A DNA stretch of 8,163 bases from JBCCRH01 sp039208045 (lineage in GTDB: Bacteria > Bacteroidota > Bacteroidia > Chitinophagales > Saprospiraceae), in contig JBCCRH010000290.1 of assembly GCA_039208045.1 (NCBI GenBank), positions 1 through 8,163 on the forward strand. The letters run 5' to 3'. Below are positions 1 through 7,833 of the stretch, one piece after another. Each line of letters opens with the position of its first letter. Within the stretch, counting starts at the first letter, position 1. A program made the translations under genes and the position numbers. Below the pieces are notes generated by a model, which was not told the origin of the DNA, made no database searches, and worked only from the letters and a program-made list of their open reading frames with translations.

Positions 1-1200
1 GATCGGTCACCGTTTGTGTGATTTGTATGCTTCCCACATCATCACATGTTAGGACATATTGAGATAGGCTATAGCTAATACCACAGGCATCACTAGAGCT
101 ACCATCCAATTCCTCATTAGCGAGGGTATAGCTTCCTGTGAGATCCAAAGAAACGTTAATGTCTTGACAATCTGCACTGGGCGCTATATCATCTTCGACC
201 GTTACGGTGACGGTGCAAGTAGTCGTATTTTCACCGTCGTCGGCAGTGAGGGTCACGGTATTTTCACCCAAATCATTACAGGAGAAATCAGTTCGATCGA
301 TGCTGAGGGTGGGAACAGTACCACATCCCGAAGTAGAGCCATTGTCTATCTCATCGGCTGTAATGGAAACTTCCCCATTAGCATCTAGCTGAACGCTAAT
401 ATCTTGGCATTGTGCCATTAGGTTACTTGCTGCAAGGACGGTAACAAGTGCTCCACAGCTTCCTGTATTTCCTTGTTCGTCTGTCACTAATAAACCAATA
501 ACATTTTCACCGATATCATCACAGTCAAAAGAAGATTCACTTAATAAATAGCTGGCAATAGTGCATTCTGCGGTAGAACCATTATCAATTTGGCTAGTGG
601 TGATAGATGCCATCCCTTCAGTGTTTAATGTTACCTCAATGTTTTGACATATTGCATTGGGTGCAGGGCAGCAATAGGTACCATTACTCGGGTCTTCCAC
701 TGTTACTGTGGCAACACAAGAACTACCATTAAAGGAAGGGTCATAAGCGCTTAGCGTTACCCTATTTTCGCCAATATTGTCACAGGTGAATTCAGAAATA
801 TCCAATATAAATAATTCAGCGGAGCAATTATCAGTACTTCCTCCATTTACATCTGATCCATTAATGGAAGCAGTTCCATCACTATCTAGCTGAACAGTAA
901 TATCCTGGCATACTGCTTCTGGCGCAAATGGATCATTTACCCTCAAAAAGGCAGAGCAGGTAGATGACCAGCCATCTGGAGTGGATGCAGTAAGTGAAAT
1001 ATTGTTGATACCTATATTACTGCAATCTACTACTAAGGCCCCAGCATCGCCTAAGCTTAAGGTTAAGTAGCTATCACAGTTGGCAGAGGCATCATCAACT
1101 ACATCTTCAGGTAGGACAGTTGCGGTATTGGATTCATCTAAGTAAACGCTAACGGTACTTTTGCAAGATACGCTTGCATTAATGCCATAAGCATCATTGG
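1..1200 (-). repeat. Array of about 80-residue Ig/HYR-like repeats (about 240 nt each)
   Basis: Translated on the minus strand, the array repeats a pattern close to C-Q-D-I-x-V-x-L-D-x-x-G-x-x-S-I-T, then IDNGS, a Cys, an LS..FxC strand, D(I/L/V)GEN-x-V-T-L, a GN..C loop and a VTVxD strand. The leading cysteines fall near residues 756, 841, 928, 1008 and 1088, giving steps of 85, 87, 80 and 80. The 928 unit is preceded by an extra segment containing a Cys-Cys pair (GTYCCPAP). The first unit (SCKSTVSVYLD) is the most diverged, and the last is cut by the window edge. Such repeats are common in giant surface proteins of Saprospiria and other Bacteroidota and typically act as stalk modules. Confidence 0.8.
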
Positions 1201-3430
1201 TAAATTGATAATAGATATAGCCATTTTCAGGATCATCGGTATATTCTTCAACATCTAAGTTATAGAATGACGTATAGTAAGTATTAACATAGCTTCCGCC
1301 ACCACCAGCACCACCTGTTGAGGCTCCGAATCCGCCACCAGAATAGCCACCACCCCCTCCACCAGAATCTTTGGAGAGACCACCGCCTCCAAAGCCAAAT
1401 CCGCCGCTTCGGCCAGCCGCGCAATCTAGGCCTTCCTTGTTGCCACCAGCGCCACCAGTAGTGCCACCAGCATAACCTCCGCCATAGGTTCCTGATCCTG
1501 CGCAGTTGGCATTGGAACCATGATCCAAATAGCCACCCCCTCCACCAGCAAATCGGACGGATAATCCTCCACTATATTGGCCACCTTCTCCATTTTCTCC
1601 GCCAGTACCGCCATTGGAATCCCCTTTCCCATCAGTGCCACTACCATTGACGTTTGTATTGCCATTTCGCCCCGACGAACTATCTACACAGCCACCGCTA
1701 AACATGCCCTGATAGGCACCTCCGCCACCGCCAGCAGCGAGTAATACTTCCCAGGCGCTACAGCCATAAGGTTTGTATAGCACAGCAGTACCACCACCAC
1801 CAGAACCAGAACCAGCACCCGTACAAAGTACGTCGTTACCAGTATGATTAGTGCCTTTTTCACCAACAATCAACCGGATTAGACCTCCGGGCTCCAACTC
1901 TCCAGCCTCACAGCCAATATCAAAATTTGCCTGAGCCGTTGCTCCAGAGCCGCCTTCAGATCGACAAGTACCGCAAACATTTGCTTTCATTCGTGCGTAG
2001 CCACCATCACCACCATTTAATATAAAGGTGATCGTACTGTTGTCTCCTTCAAAAGGGATGTAAAATTCTTCATACGTACCAGAGTATTCCACCAGCTTCA
2101 AAGCAGGATCATCAGCATCAAAGGGGGTGATAGTACTGTAATCTGTTTTCAAAATGACTAAGCTACGGCAAGTACTGACATTGCCATCATCATCTGTTAT
2201 ACTTAGCGTAACGGTATTGTCGCCAAATTCTAGGGTAGAACAATCGGTCTTATCAATGCTACTGGATACGATAGTACCATCACCTATATCATAGCTTCCA
2301 TTGTCAATATCAGCTACGGAAAGGCTAACATTGGTTTCTTCTGAACCTAAAGTGATCGTATACCTAGAGTTGCAGAGCGCAACTGGAGTGCCGACTTGCA
2401 AGATTTGGTACTCTGCATAGCCATTATCAGCATCTACTTCATTGGAGCCTCCTGATGACTTGCTGGACTCTACAGCTTGGTTATTTACAAAGCTACCACC
2501 TCCACCTCCATGCTCAGCTAAGGTACCACCACCACCTCCTCCTCCAGAGTAGCCGCCGCCACCGCCAGCACCGTCACCAGAAAGATAGCCACCAGCACCA
2601 TATCCATAACTATAGGTGTTTCCCTCATATCTAGTAACGCCACCTGTAGTACCCCCTCTTTCTGCGTAGAGATCTCCATCAAGATCATCGCCATCACCAT
2701 AGGCTCCACCACCAGCTAAACCATTTTCTTTACACCCAAAACAGGAAGCACCATTAGTTCCACCATCACCATCTGTCCCTCCATTTCCAGTACCACTGCC
2801 GTCACCTCCGCTAGTGGAACTCCTTCCGCCCTGGCCATGTTGAGCATCCCAACATACATTAATTAGGGCCTCTGTTCTTTGGCGGAATGCTCCTGAGCCT
2901 CCTCCTGCGACCCCCAAGATGACCCACTTATTGCCTGCATCATTAAGATTATTACTCGGGGTGTTTCCCAAATTGTCTGGCGATGAGCTGGAGGTATATA
3001 AGATACCAGTTCCACCGCCGCCATTTCCATAGGCATTGGTAGCATCACCGATACCTATCTTTAGACTTTCACCTGCTTGTCCAACAATAAATCGAATAGT
3101 GCCACCAGGCTGTAATTCGCCTGTCCCTGTTCCGATATTAAAAGTAGCTGTAACATAAGCACCATCACCACCCCTAGCTCGGCAGTTACTATTGACGGTA
3201 GCTCCTCCACCATCGGCACCTAGCAAATTGAATTTGATCTCATAGCTGCCATTCGATAAAGTAGTGGGTATTTCGTAGTCTATGTAGGTACCTGAATAGC
3301 CAACTTCATAGATCGCACCGTCAGCGCCCAAGGTGTTTTGTGCGAATAGGAAATTTACTGTAATTGAAAGAAGAATTAATGTTAAAAAAAGTGCTTTGTG
3401 CTTGTTGAAAAGGTTAGCTCTACTATTCAT
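1..3430 (-). CDS. Giant secreted surface protein with two glycine-rich (ALK/LTK-like) domains and Ig/HYR-like repeats; C-terminus outside window
   Basis: The frame is open from the ATG at 3428-3430 to the window edge (1143 codons, no stop), so the C-terminus is missing. An in-frame TAA at 3443-3445 rules out a longer start. Residues 1-30 are a signal peptide (hydrophobic core FLTLILLS, cut after LFA before QNT). Layout: glycine-rich domain 1 about 42-320; a diverged Ig-like unit about 345-435; glycine-rich domain 2 about 446-718; Ig/HYR-like repeats from about 745 to the edge, with CQD-type cysteines near 756, 841, 928, 1008 and 1088. Both glycine-rich domains open with YSGTY and later have a PGG-(hydrophobic)-IVG strand, a hydrophobic strand ending in AGGG, and GGGGGY/GGGGGS runs, as in Pfam Gly_rich. 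The protein is acidic and Cys-containing, consistent with a disulfide-stabilised extracellular product. The likely role is adhesion or matrix building, probably with a T9SS tail beyond the edge; both are inferred. No catalytic domain is visible. Confidence 0.9.
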   Translation of the reverse strand, partial: MNSRANLFNKHKALFLTLILLSITVNFLFAQNTLGADGAIYEVGYSGTYIDYEIPTTLSNGSYEIKFNLLGADGGGATVNSNCRARGGDGAYVTATFNIGTGTGELQPGGTIRFIVGQAGESLKIGIGDATNAYGNGGGGTGILYTSSSSPDNLGNTPSNNLNDAGNKWVILGVAGGGSGAFRQRTEALINVCWDAQHGQGGRSSTSGGDGSGTGNGGTDGDGGTNGASCFGCKENGLAGGGAYGDGDDLDGDLYAERGGTTGGVTRYEGNTYSYGYGAGGYLSGDGAGGGGGYSGGGGGGGTLAEHGGGGGSFVNNQAVESSKSSGGSNEVDADNGYAEYQILQVGTPVALCNSRYTITLGSEETNVSLSVADIDNGSYDIGDGTIVSSSIDKTDCSTLEFGDNTVTLSITDDDGNVSTCRSLVILKTDYSTITPFDADDPALKLVEYSGTYEEFYIPFEGDNSTITFILNGGDGGYARMKANVCGTCRSEGGSGATAQANFDIGCEAGELEPGGLIRLIVGEKGTNHTGNDVLCTGAGSGSGGGGTAVLYKPYGCSAWEVLLAAGGGGGAYQGMFSGGCVDSSSGRNGNTNVNGSGTDGKGDSNGGTGGENGEGGQYSGGLSVRFAGGGGGYLDHGSNANCAGSGTYGGGYAGGTTGGAGGNKEGLDCAAGRSGGFGFGGGGLSKDSGGGGGGYSGGGFGASTGGAGGGGSYVNTYYTSFYNLDVEEYTDDPENGYIYYQFTNDAYGINASVSCKSTVSVYLDESNTATVLPEDVVDDASANCDSYLTLSLGDAGALVVDCSNIGINNISLTASTPDGWSSTCSAFLRVNDPFAPEAVCQDITVQLDSDGTASINGSDVNGGSTDNCSAELFILDISEFTCDNIGENRVTLSAYDPSFNGSSCVATVTVEDPSNGTYCCPAPNAICQNIEVTLNTEGMASITTSQIDNGSTAECTIASYLLSESSFDCDDIGENVIGLLVTDEQGNTGSCGALVTVLAASNLMAQCQDISVQLDANGEVSITADEIDNGSTSGCGTVPTLSIDRTDFSCNDLGENTVTLTADDGENTTTCTVTVTVEDDIAPSADCQDINVSLDLTGSYTLANEELDGSSSDACGISYSLSQYVLTCDDVGSIQITQTVTD
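1277..2095 (-). other. Glycine-rich domain 2 (Gly_rich/ALK-like) of the surface protein
   Basis: Residues about 446-718 form a second, diverged copy of the same architecture. It opens with EYSGTYEEFYIP, then shows GGDGGYA, GGLIRLIVGEKG, VLLAAGGGGGAYQG and several GGGGGY/GGGGS runs, ending in GGGGSYVN near residue 714. It has more cysteines than copy 1, including a CxxC (VCGTC), CEAG, LCTG, GCSAW, GCVD, NCAG and DCAAG. The shared opening motif and strand order argue for an old internal duplication rather than low-complexity drift. The codon repetition is mostly GGN, seen on the plus strand as CCA/CCG/CCT-rich sequence. Confidence 0.75.
2471..3307 (-). other. Glycine-rich domain 1 (Gly_rich/ALK-like) of the surface protein
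   Basis: Residues about 42-320 of the surface protein. The domain starts with YSGTYIDYEIP and a short beta-rich part (SYEIKFNLLGADGGGA). A strand GGTIRFIVGQAG and a strand WVILGVAGGG follow, then long Gly/Asn/Asp stretches ending in GGGGGYSGG and GGGGGSFV near residues 308-315. This order matches bacterial Gly_rich domains and the glycine-rich region of ALK/LTK receptors, which folds into packed polyglycine helices on a beta scaffold. Cysteines (NCRA, VCWD, CFGC) are present and could form disulfides. Family assignment is by pattern, not by a search. Confidence 0.75.
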
Positions 3431-3550
3431 TTCTAAAGGATTTTAATTATCAATCATTCCCTTCAAAAATGGTAGTAGAGGGTGAACGTTATCCTGCCAG
3501 AATGTGTCAATATTTTACCAGTGTGATGTAAGGGGTTGGAAATTATAGGT
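3431..3550 (-). promoter_or_regulatory. 120-nt gap between regulator and surface-protein genes; possible leader or promoter
   Basis: This spacer is AT-rich and shows no GC-rich hairpin followed by a T-run, so I see no intrinsic terminator between the two genes. A TTGACA (3505-3510) precedes TAACGTTC (3484-3491), a poor match to the Bacteroidota -7 box TAnnTTTG at a 16-nt spacing that is shorter than usual. A second imperfect box, CATTTTTG, lies closer to the start. There is no Shine-Dalgarno sequence before the ATG, which is normal in this phylum. Read-through from the regulator or a weak own promoter are both possible. Confidence 0.25.
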
Positions 3551-6500
3551 TTAAGAGTCTTGATTTCTTTCTAAGTAGTTGGATGGGCTTTTTCCAAAAT
3601 ATTCGGTAAATACTTTGGTAAAATAGCTTCGGGACTTGAAGCCACAAGCAAAGCCGACCTCAGCAATGGTTTCGAAGGTGCGTTGTTCGAGCAGGTGGCG
3701 GGCTTTTTGAAGTTTTACTTCTTGTATGTAACGACCGATAGTGAGTCCTGTAAGGAGCTTGGTTTTACGGGCAATTTTTCGTTCGCTGATGTGCATCTGT
3801 TGAGCAAGGTAGCTGGCGGTGAGGTCAATTTGTTGACTTAGAGCAGCGAGGGTGTACTTTTCTAGTTCTTCTAGCCATACTTGATCGGCAGAACGAGTGG
3901 TTTCAAAGGCGGGGTCTATTTTTAGGTATTCTTGTTGGTAGGCTAGGCGTTTTTGGTAGTTTCCTAAAATATTAGCGATCCTCACTTTTAGCTCGGTAGG
4001 GGAGAATGGTTTGGTTAAATAATCGTCTACGCCCATTCGTAAGGCTTGTAGTTTGCTGTGTTCTTGTAAACGAGCAGTTAACATAATCATTGGAAGCTGT
4101 CGCCATGGTTCTTCCTTTTTGATTGCATCAATCAGGCCATAGCCATCTAGTCGGGGCATGTTGATATCTGATAGGATGAGGTCTACTGGGAGTGGTTTGC
4201 CCTTTTGGGAAACCAGGAAATCTAGGGCTTCTTGGCCATCATCGAAGGTAATTATCTCGTAATGGGGTGCCAATAGTTGTTGGAGAAAGCCTTGTACTTC
4301 TAGGTTGTCCTCGACGATCATGACGCGAAAAGTTGAGGAGTTTGAGCGTTTCGGGGGTAATGAGTTTGGGAGTTTGAGCGTTTGAGTGTTTGAGCGTTTT
4401 GGCGTTTTGGCGTGCCGTGAAGGCGAAGCATTAGCGTAGTCCTTCACGGGGAGGTTGAGGCGGAACGTACTGCCCTGACCAAAAGTGCTATTTACCGTAA
4501 GGGAACCCTTCATTAGTTTGGCAAAGTCCTGGCATAGGGATAGGCCAATACCGCTACCACTAGTTTGTACTAAATGCGGATTTTTGCTTTGGAAAAAGCG
4601 CTCGAATACGTGTGGTAAATCTTCAGCAGGGATACCTCGGCCTGTATCGGCTACTTCAAAAATGATCTGCTCTTGATCCTTTGAAATACGAAGTTGGATA
4701 TTATCGCCAGGAGTGGTGAATTTTAGCGCATTGCTTAGCAAATTGTTTAGGATTTTTTCTAAGCGATTGGGGTCAACCAGCAACTTCATTGCATCCTCAA
4801 CCTCGACAATCAAATCAAGCTGGACCTTTTTGCGCTGTGCTTCTAAGGAATAGGTGTCGAAAATGGATTGAGTAAATGCCATTACAGAGATAATTTCTTC
4901 ATGTAGTTTGACCGTTTTAGATTCTAGTCGAGCTAAATCTAAGATTTCATCAATCAGGCCCAAGAGTCTTTTGCTATTCTTACTAATGGTTAGGACTGCT
5001 TTGTGGAAGGCACCTTTTGCTTGAATATATTCTTCTTCTGCCAATAGCTCTGCTGGGCCAGAAATAAGAGTGATTGGTGTGCGCAGGTCGTGGGAAATAT
5101 TGGCAAAGAAGCGCGACTTCATCTGGTCTAATTGTTGTAGTTCATTGGCCTGCTGTTGAATTAATTCTTTATCCTGGCGGATTTTGAGGGTTCGTTTGTA
5201 GACCTCTTGCTTTAAGCGATATTTTTCATAGCGCAAGCGGCGAATCCAGAGGAAAGCAAAGATCAAAAAGGGCATTGCGCAAAGCACATAAAACCAAGAC
5301 TGCCTATAGAAGAACTCTTTAGCACGAATTGGAATTTGGATGGTATTAGAAGTCCAATTGCCATTGTGGTCAATGCCTGCTATCTCTAGTTGGTAGTTGC
5401 CAGAAGGAAGATTTGGCAATCGAATAATATGCTCTGACTCCATATAATTCCAATCATCTTGCAAACCAGCTAAGCGATAGGCAAAGCGATTAGTGGCGCT
5501 ATTCCCATAGTTTGACATCCCAACATTGACCGTTAAGAAGCGTTGTTCGGCCGTTAAGTTTAGAGGTGTTGTATGAGGTACATAATTGCGTAGGTAAGTA
5601 GTTTGTTCTTTTTTAGCGTCATAATAGGTGAGCTGTGTAGTATAGATGTTGGTGGACTGTGAGGATTTCAATTGTTGTTTGACAAGTTGAGGATTTAAAA
5701 TATTAATGCCATTTACCCCTCCAAAAAATAGCATTCCATCTTGACTTTTAAAATGAGCATATCGATTAAACTCGTTATGTAATAACCCATCTTTCTTTTT
5801 TAAGATAGTAATCACTTTGCCTTTTGGGCTAACCAATGACAAGCCGTTATATGTTGCTGCCCAAATATCGCCATCCTCATCTTCTAAAATACCAACTACT
5901 ATATTGTTACTCAATCCATCTGTCTCGTTAATGACTTGGTACACTTCTTCTTTTTGTGGGTCAAATACCTGAATTCCCCTACTAACAGTCCCCAACCATA
6001 GATGCCCTCTACGATCTTCGTGAATGACTAAAATGCGATGATCTTCAAAATCGGGAGTATACCCATAGTGTTTTACTTCGCCATTGATTAAGTTGACTTT
6101 GTATAATCCTTCATTTGTTGCTAGCCACAATATTTCATTGGAGGAGGCCTGCATATCATGGATGATACTCTTGAATTGGAGCGGTTTTGATGAAATGGGT
6201 GATACCTCCTTCGTGTTTAAATCAAATTGGAATAGCTCTTTATTCTTAAGCTCTTGAATGATCAATTTGTCATTTGGAAGAAATTGGGCCCTATCGACTT
6301 CCATTCCAAAAGGATACCGGATGCAAGAGCCGTCTGAATCTGGCATATATCTGCGCAATTGTAGGCGATCTTGTAGCCAAACTTGCCCCTGTGAATCTGT
6401 TAATAGTCCTTTTCGCCCAGGTACTTCAAGGGCTGCTTGAAAACAACTCTGTTCAAAGCGATTCGTTATTTGCCCATCTTTTATAATTTTAGGATCTTGA

Positions 6501-7684
6501 TCAATCCAAACGATAAATTCATCCGAATCCAATTGTCTGATATGACGAGGCCCCCTGGGAGTCGGTATGGTAGAAATGGAGTTAGGTTGAAATAGCTGTA
6601 CGAAATAGGCACCTCTGCGAGTACCGAATAGGGCTTGTTGCTTAAAATCTCTTCCATGCACAAATTCGATCGTTGGTAGATTCGCTATTATTGCGGTGTA
6701 ATCAAATAGCTGTTTGTTATTATCTAGTAGTATCGCACCCGTGGTCTTATCTGTATTTTCATAAATAAATAAGAGGTTACCTAACTCATCTTGCCAAATT
6801 CCTTCTGCCTTTTTTTGAGGAGATACAAAGGAGATCGGAGAAAATTGATTTGTTGCTTTACGCAAATCAAGTTGATAAAATTGTGGGCTGAGCACATCGT
6901 GCATAAAGTAGACTATGCTGTCGCGAATAGTTACAAAACTTTCAGAATTTGCTACAGATAGGTCTGAGGCTAAACCCTTATTGAACCCCGGAAAGGACGC
7001 TACGTTATATTTCTTGATCGACTTGGCCGGAATATGGAACGAAATAAGCGGAAGGTATTTATCAATAATCCATAAGGCACTATCCTGATAGATGAAATTA
7101 GACTTGGCTTGGTTCGCAAAAGGGTGGTCTAAACTATTCGTGTGACTCTTGTTTGGGATAGTCGCATATAAGTCTATTTGTAAACCATCCCAGTGTAGAA
7201 TATTGAAAGCTCCTTTGACCTTTTGCAACACCCAGAATTTGCCTGATTCATATTCCTCTATTCCACCTATTATCCCTTCTACTATAGAAGTATGCTTCAA
7301 TTGACTACGGGAAATGTCGAAATTATAGAGCGTTGACTTCTCATAATTCTGGTTGATAAAACCATACAAAAAGCCTTTGGAGGAAAACCCCTCTAGGTTA
7401 CTCTGGATAGTTCCTTGCCAAGATTTCGGCCGCACCGTGATAGGCCAACGATCATAGCCGTCGAACTGAACGACATTGAGCCCATAGAGTTGTTCGGCAA
7501 CACTACAAGGCTTTAGCCATAGCCTGCCTGAATCATCGACTACAATAGAGTTATAACAAAATTGAGTAGGATCATTTTCACTAACGAGCGCTTGTACCAA
7601 AGCAGGCCGTAAACTTGGAATTTGACCAATAATATTGCCAAAGGCAAAACAAAATAATGATAAAAGAAAAAGGGCCCTGAGCAT
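3551..7684 (-). CDS. Hybrid two-component system sensor kinase/response regulator with AraC-type output (HTCS)
   Basis: A one-protein signalling system of 1377 residues, within the usual HTCS range. Residues 1-20 are a signal peptide. A periplasmic beta-propeller-like sensor follows to about 700, with Reg_prop-type strands (such as GHLWLG at W563, DGDIWAATYNGL, GGVNGINILNP). A Y_Y_Y domain spans about 729-787, a membrane helix about 796-814 and a coiled coil about 815-857. HisKA carries phospho-acceptor H865 in ISHDLRTP. HATPase has an N box (N985), a G1 box DTGRG from D1013 and a G2 box GSGIGLSL. The receiver has the acidic pair E1125/D1126, phospho-acceptor D1173, T1203 and K1225. The AraC HTH lies about 1290-1372 (IAEVGFACGF, YFTKVFTEYFGKSP). 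All key residues are present, so the protein should be active. Many HTCS proteins sense glycan fragments and activate neighbouring genes; here no SusC/D or glycosidase genes are visible. The ligand is unknown, and the N-terminal half of the sensor is diverged. The kinase-receiver linker (1080-1118) is repeat-encoded. Confidence 0.96.
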   Translation of the reverse strand: MLRALFLLSLFCFAFGNIIGQIPSLRPALVQALVSENDPTQFCYNSIVVDDSGRLWLKPCSVAEQLYGLNVVQFDGYDRWPITVRPKSWQGTIQSNLEGFSSKGFLYGFINQNYEKSTLYNFDISRSQLKHTSIVEGIIGGIEEYESGKFWVLQKVKGAFNILHWDGLQIDLYATIPNKSHTNSLDHPFANQAKSNFIYQDSALWIIDKYLPLISFHIPAKSIKKYNVASFPGFNKGLASDLSVANSESFVTIRDSIVYFMHDVLSPQFYQLDLRKATNQFSPISFVSPQKKAEGIWQDELGNLLFIYENTDKTTGAILLDNNKQLFDYTAIIANLPTIEFVHGRDFKQQALFGTRRGAYFVQLFQPNSISTIPTPRGPRHIRQLDSDEFIVWIDQDPKIIKDGQITNRFEQSCFQAALEVPGRKGLLTDSQGQVWLQDRLQLRRYMPDSDGSCIRYPFGMEVDRAQFLPNDKLIIQELKNKELFQFDLNTKEVSPISSKPLQFKSIIHDMQASSNEILWLATNEGLYKVNLINGEVKHYGYTPDFEDHRILVIHEDRRGHLWLGTVSRGIQVFDPQKEEVYQVINETDGLSNNIVVGILEDEDGDIWAATYNGLSLVSPKGKVITILKKKDGLLHNEFNRYAHFKSQDGMLFFGGVNGINILNPQLVKQQLKSSQSTNIYTTQLTYYDAKKEQTTYLRNYVPHTTPLNLTAEQRFLTVNVGMSNYGNSATNRFAYRLAGLQDDWNYMESEHIIRLPNLPSGNYQLEIAGIDHNGNWTSNTIQIPIRAKEFFYRQSWFYVLCAMPFLIFAFLWIRRLRYEKYRLKQEVYKRTLKIRQDKELIQQQANELQQLDQMKSRFFANISHDLRTPITLISGPAELLAEEEYIQAKGAFHKAVLTISKNSKRLLGLIDEILDLARLESKTVKLHEEIISVMAFTQSIFDTYSLEAQRKKVQLDLIVEVEDAMKLLVDPNRLEKILNNLLSNALKFTTPGDNIQLRISKDQEQIIFEVADTGRGIPAEDLPHVFERFFQSKNPHLVQTSGSGIGLSLCQDFAKLMKGSLTVNSTFGQGSTFRLNLPVKDYANASPSRHAKTPKRSNTQTLKLPNSLPPKRSNSSTFRVMIVEDNLEVQGFLQQLLAPHYEIITFDDGQEALDFLVSQKGKPLPVDLILSDINMPRLDGYGLIDAIKKEEPWRQLPMIMLTARLQEHSKLQALRMGVDDYLTKPFSPTELKVRIANILGNYQKRLAYQQEYLKIDPAFETTRSADQVWLEELEKYTLAALSQQIDLTASYLAQQMHISERKIARKTKLLTGLTIGRYIQEVKLQKARHLLEQRTFETIAEVGFACGFKSRSYFTKVFTEYFGKSPSNYLERNQDS
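4332..4411 (-). repeat. Tandem 8-nt repeat array inside the HTCS gene (kinase-receiver linker)
   Basis: On the plus strand the units fall in one 8-base register: GTTGAGGA, GTTTGAGC, GTTTCGGG, GGTAATGA, GTTTGGGA, GTTTGAGC, GTTTGAGT, GTTTGAGC, GTTTTGGC, GTTTTGGC. The last five (4372-4411) are the cleanest, and the first and fourth are degenerate. Three units make 24 nt, so the protein shows an imperfect 8-residue repeat (PKRSN, LKLPNS, PPKRSNS) at about residues 1092-1118, basic and Ser/Pro-rich. One unit gained or lost changes the reading frame. Confidence 0.85.
4415..4449 (-). repeat. REP-like hairpin inside the HTCS coding sequence
   Basis: CCGTGAAGG (4415-4423) and CCTTCACGG (4441-4449) form a perfect 9-bp stem around a 17-nt loop. 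On the minus strand the loop reads ACTACGCTAATGCTTCG, sharing CTACGCT with the loop of the intergenic hairpin at 7911-7938. It encodes about residues 1079-1090 (DYANASPSRH), right after the HATPase domain. It is likely a palindromic repeat captured in frame. Confidence 0.6.
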
Positions 7685-7711
7685 TTTGAAACACTACGTG
7701 AGAAAAAGAAA

Positions 7712-7738
7712 CAAACCTAATAAGAACACTCAAAAATA
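7712..7738 (-). promoter_or_regulatory. Candidate Bacteroidota promoter boxes for the HTCS gene
   Basis: On the minus strand two exact matches to the Bacteroidota -7 consensus TAnnTTTG lie upstream of the HTCS start: TATTTTTG (7731-7738) and TAGGTTTG (7712-7719). The nearer one would give a short 5' leader of about 20 nt. Neither has a clear TTG-type -33 element at the expected 19-21 nt, and the region is AT-rich, so chance matches are possible. Both lie downstream of the preceding gene's terminator, as a promoter for the next gene should. Confidence 0.4.
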
Positions 7739-7772
7739 GAGAAGAAAAAAAGCTTTCCTGTCAGAGAAGCAT

Positions 7773-7817
7773 AAAAAAAGCTGTCCGCCTTCCGCCTAAG
7801 GCAGAGACAAACAGCTT
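7773..7817 (-). terminator. Strong intrinsic terminator downstream of the T9SS-tail gene
   Basis: Read on the minus strand, AAGCTGTTTGTC (7817-7806) pairs along its whole length with GGCGGACAGCTT (7789-7778), using three G-U wobbles. An inner six-pair stem, TCTGCC with GGCGGA, closes a TTA loop, and one A is bulged. A run of seven T follows (7779-7773, overlapping the stem foot by two bases). It ends transcription of the upstream gene about 120 nt after its stop codon and insulates the HTCS gene. Confidence 0.85.
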
Positions 7818-7833
7818 AAAATAAAATGATTGA

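Noticed and set aside
164..392. Plus-strand frames at 164-388 and 207-392
   Set aside because: They are antisense to the Ig/HYR-like repeats and have no domain-like pattern.
2668..2700. Asp-rich loop (GDGDDLDGDL) in glycine-rich domain 1 as an EF-hand or dockerin calcium site
   Set aside because: The aspartate spacing does not fit DxDxDG, and no second half-site or dockerin repeat is present.
1426..2712. Minus-strand frames at 1426-1665, 1684-1869 and 2518-2712 that start with ATG and are rich in Val, Ala, Leu and Met
   Set aside because: They lie in the +1-shifted frame of the glycine-rich coding sequence, where GGN codons read as Val/Ala/Leu/Met. The open 1143-codon frame explains the DNA.
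1277..3307. CCA/CCG/CCT trinucleotide runs on the plus strand as microsatellites
   Set aside because: They are explained by glycine codons of the surface protein, with mixed third bases and no uniform unit.
3484..3510. Classical sigma-70 promoter built on TTGACA before the surface-protein gene
   Set aside because: There is no TATAAT-like box at 16-18 nt, and Bacteroidota use a different consensus; it is kept only as a low-confidence note in the gap entry.
4332..4411. CRISPR-like array
   Set aside because: The units are 8 nt with no spacers and sit inside a coding region.
6258..6486. Plus-strand frames at 6258-6440 and 6274-6486, also 4485-4676
   Set aside because: They are antisense to the well-supported HTCS gene and are short with no recognisable features.
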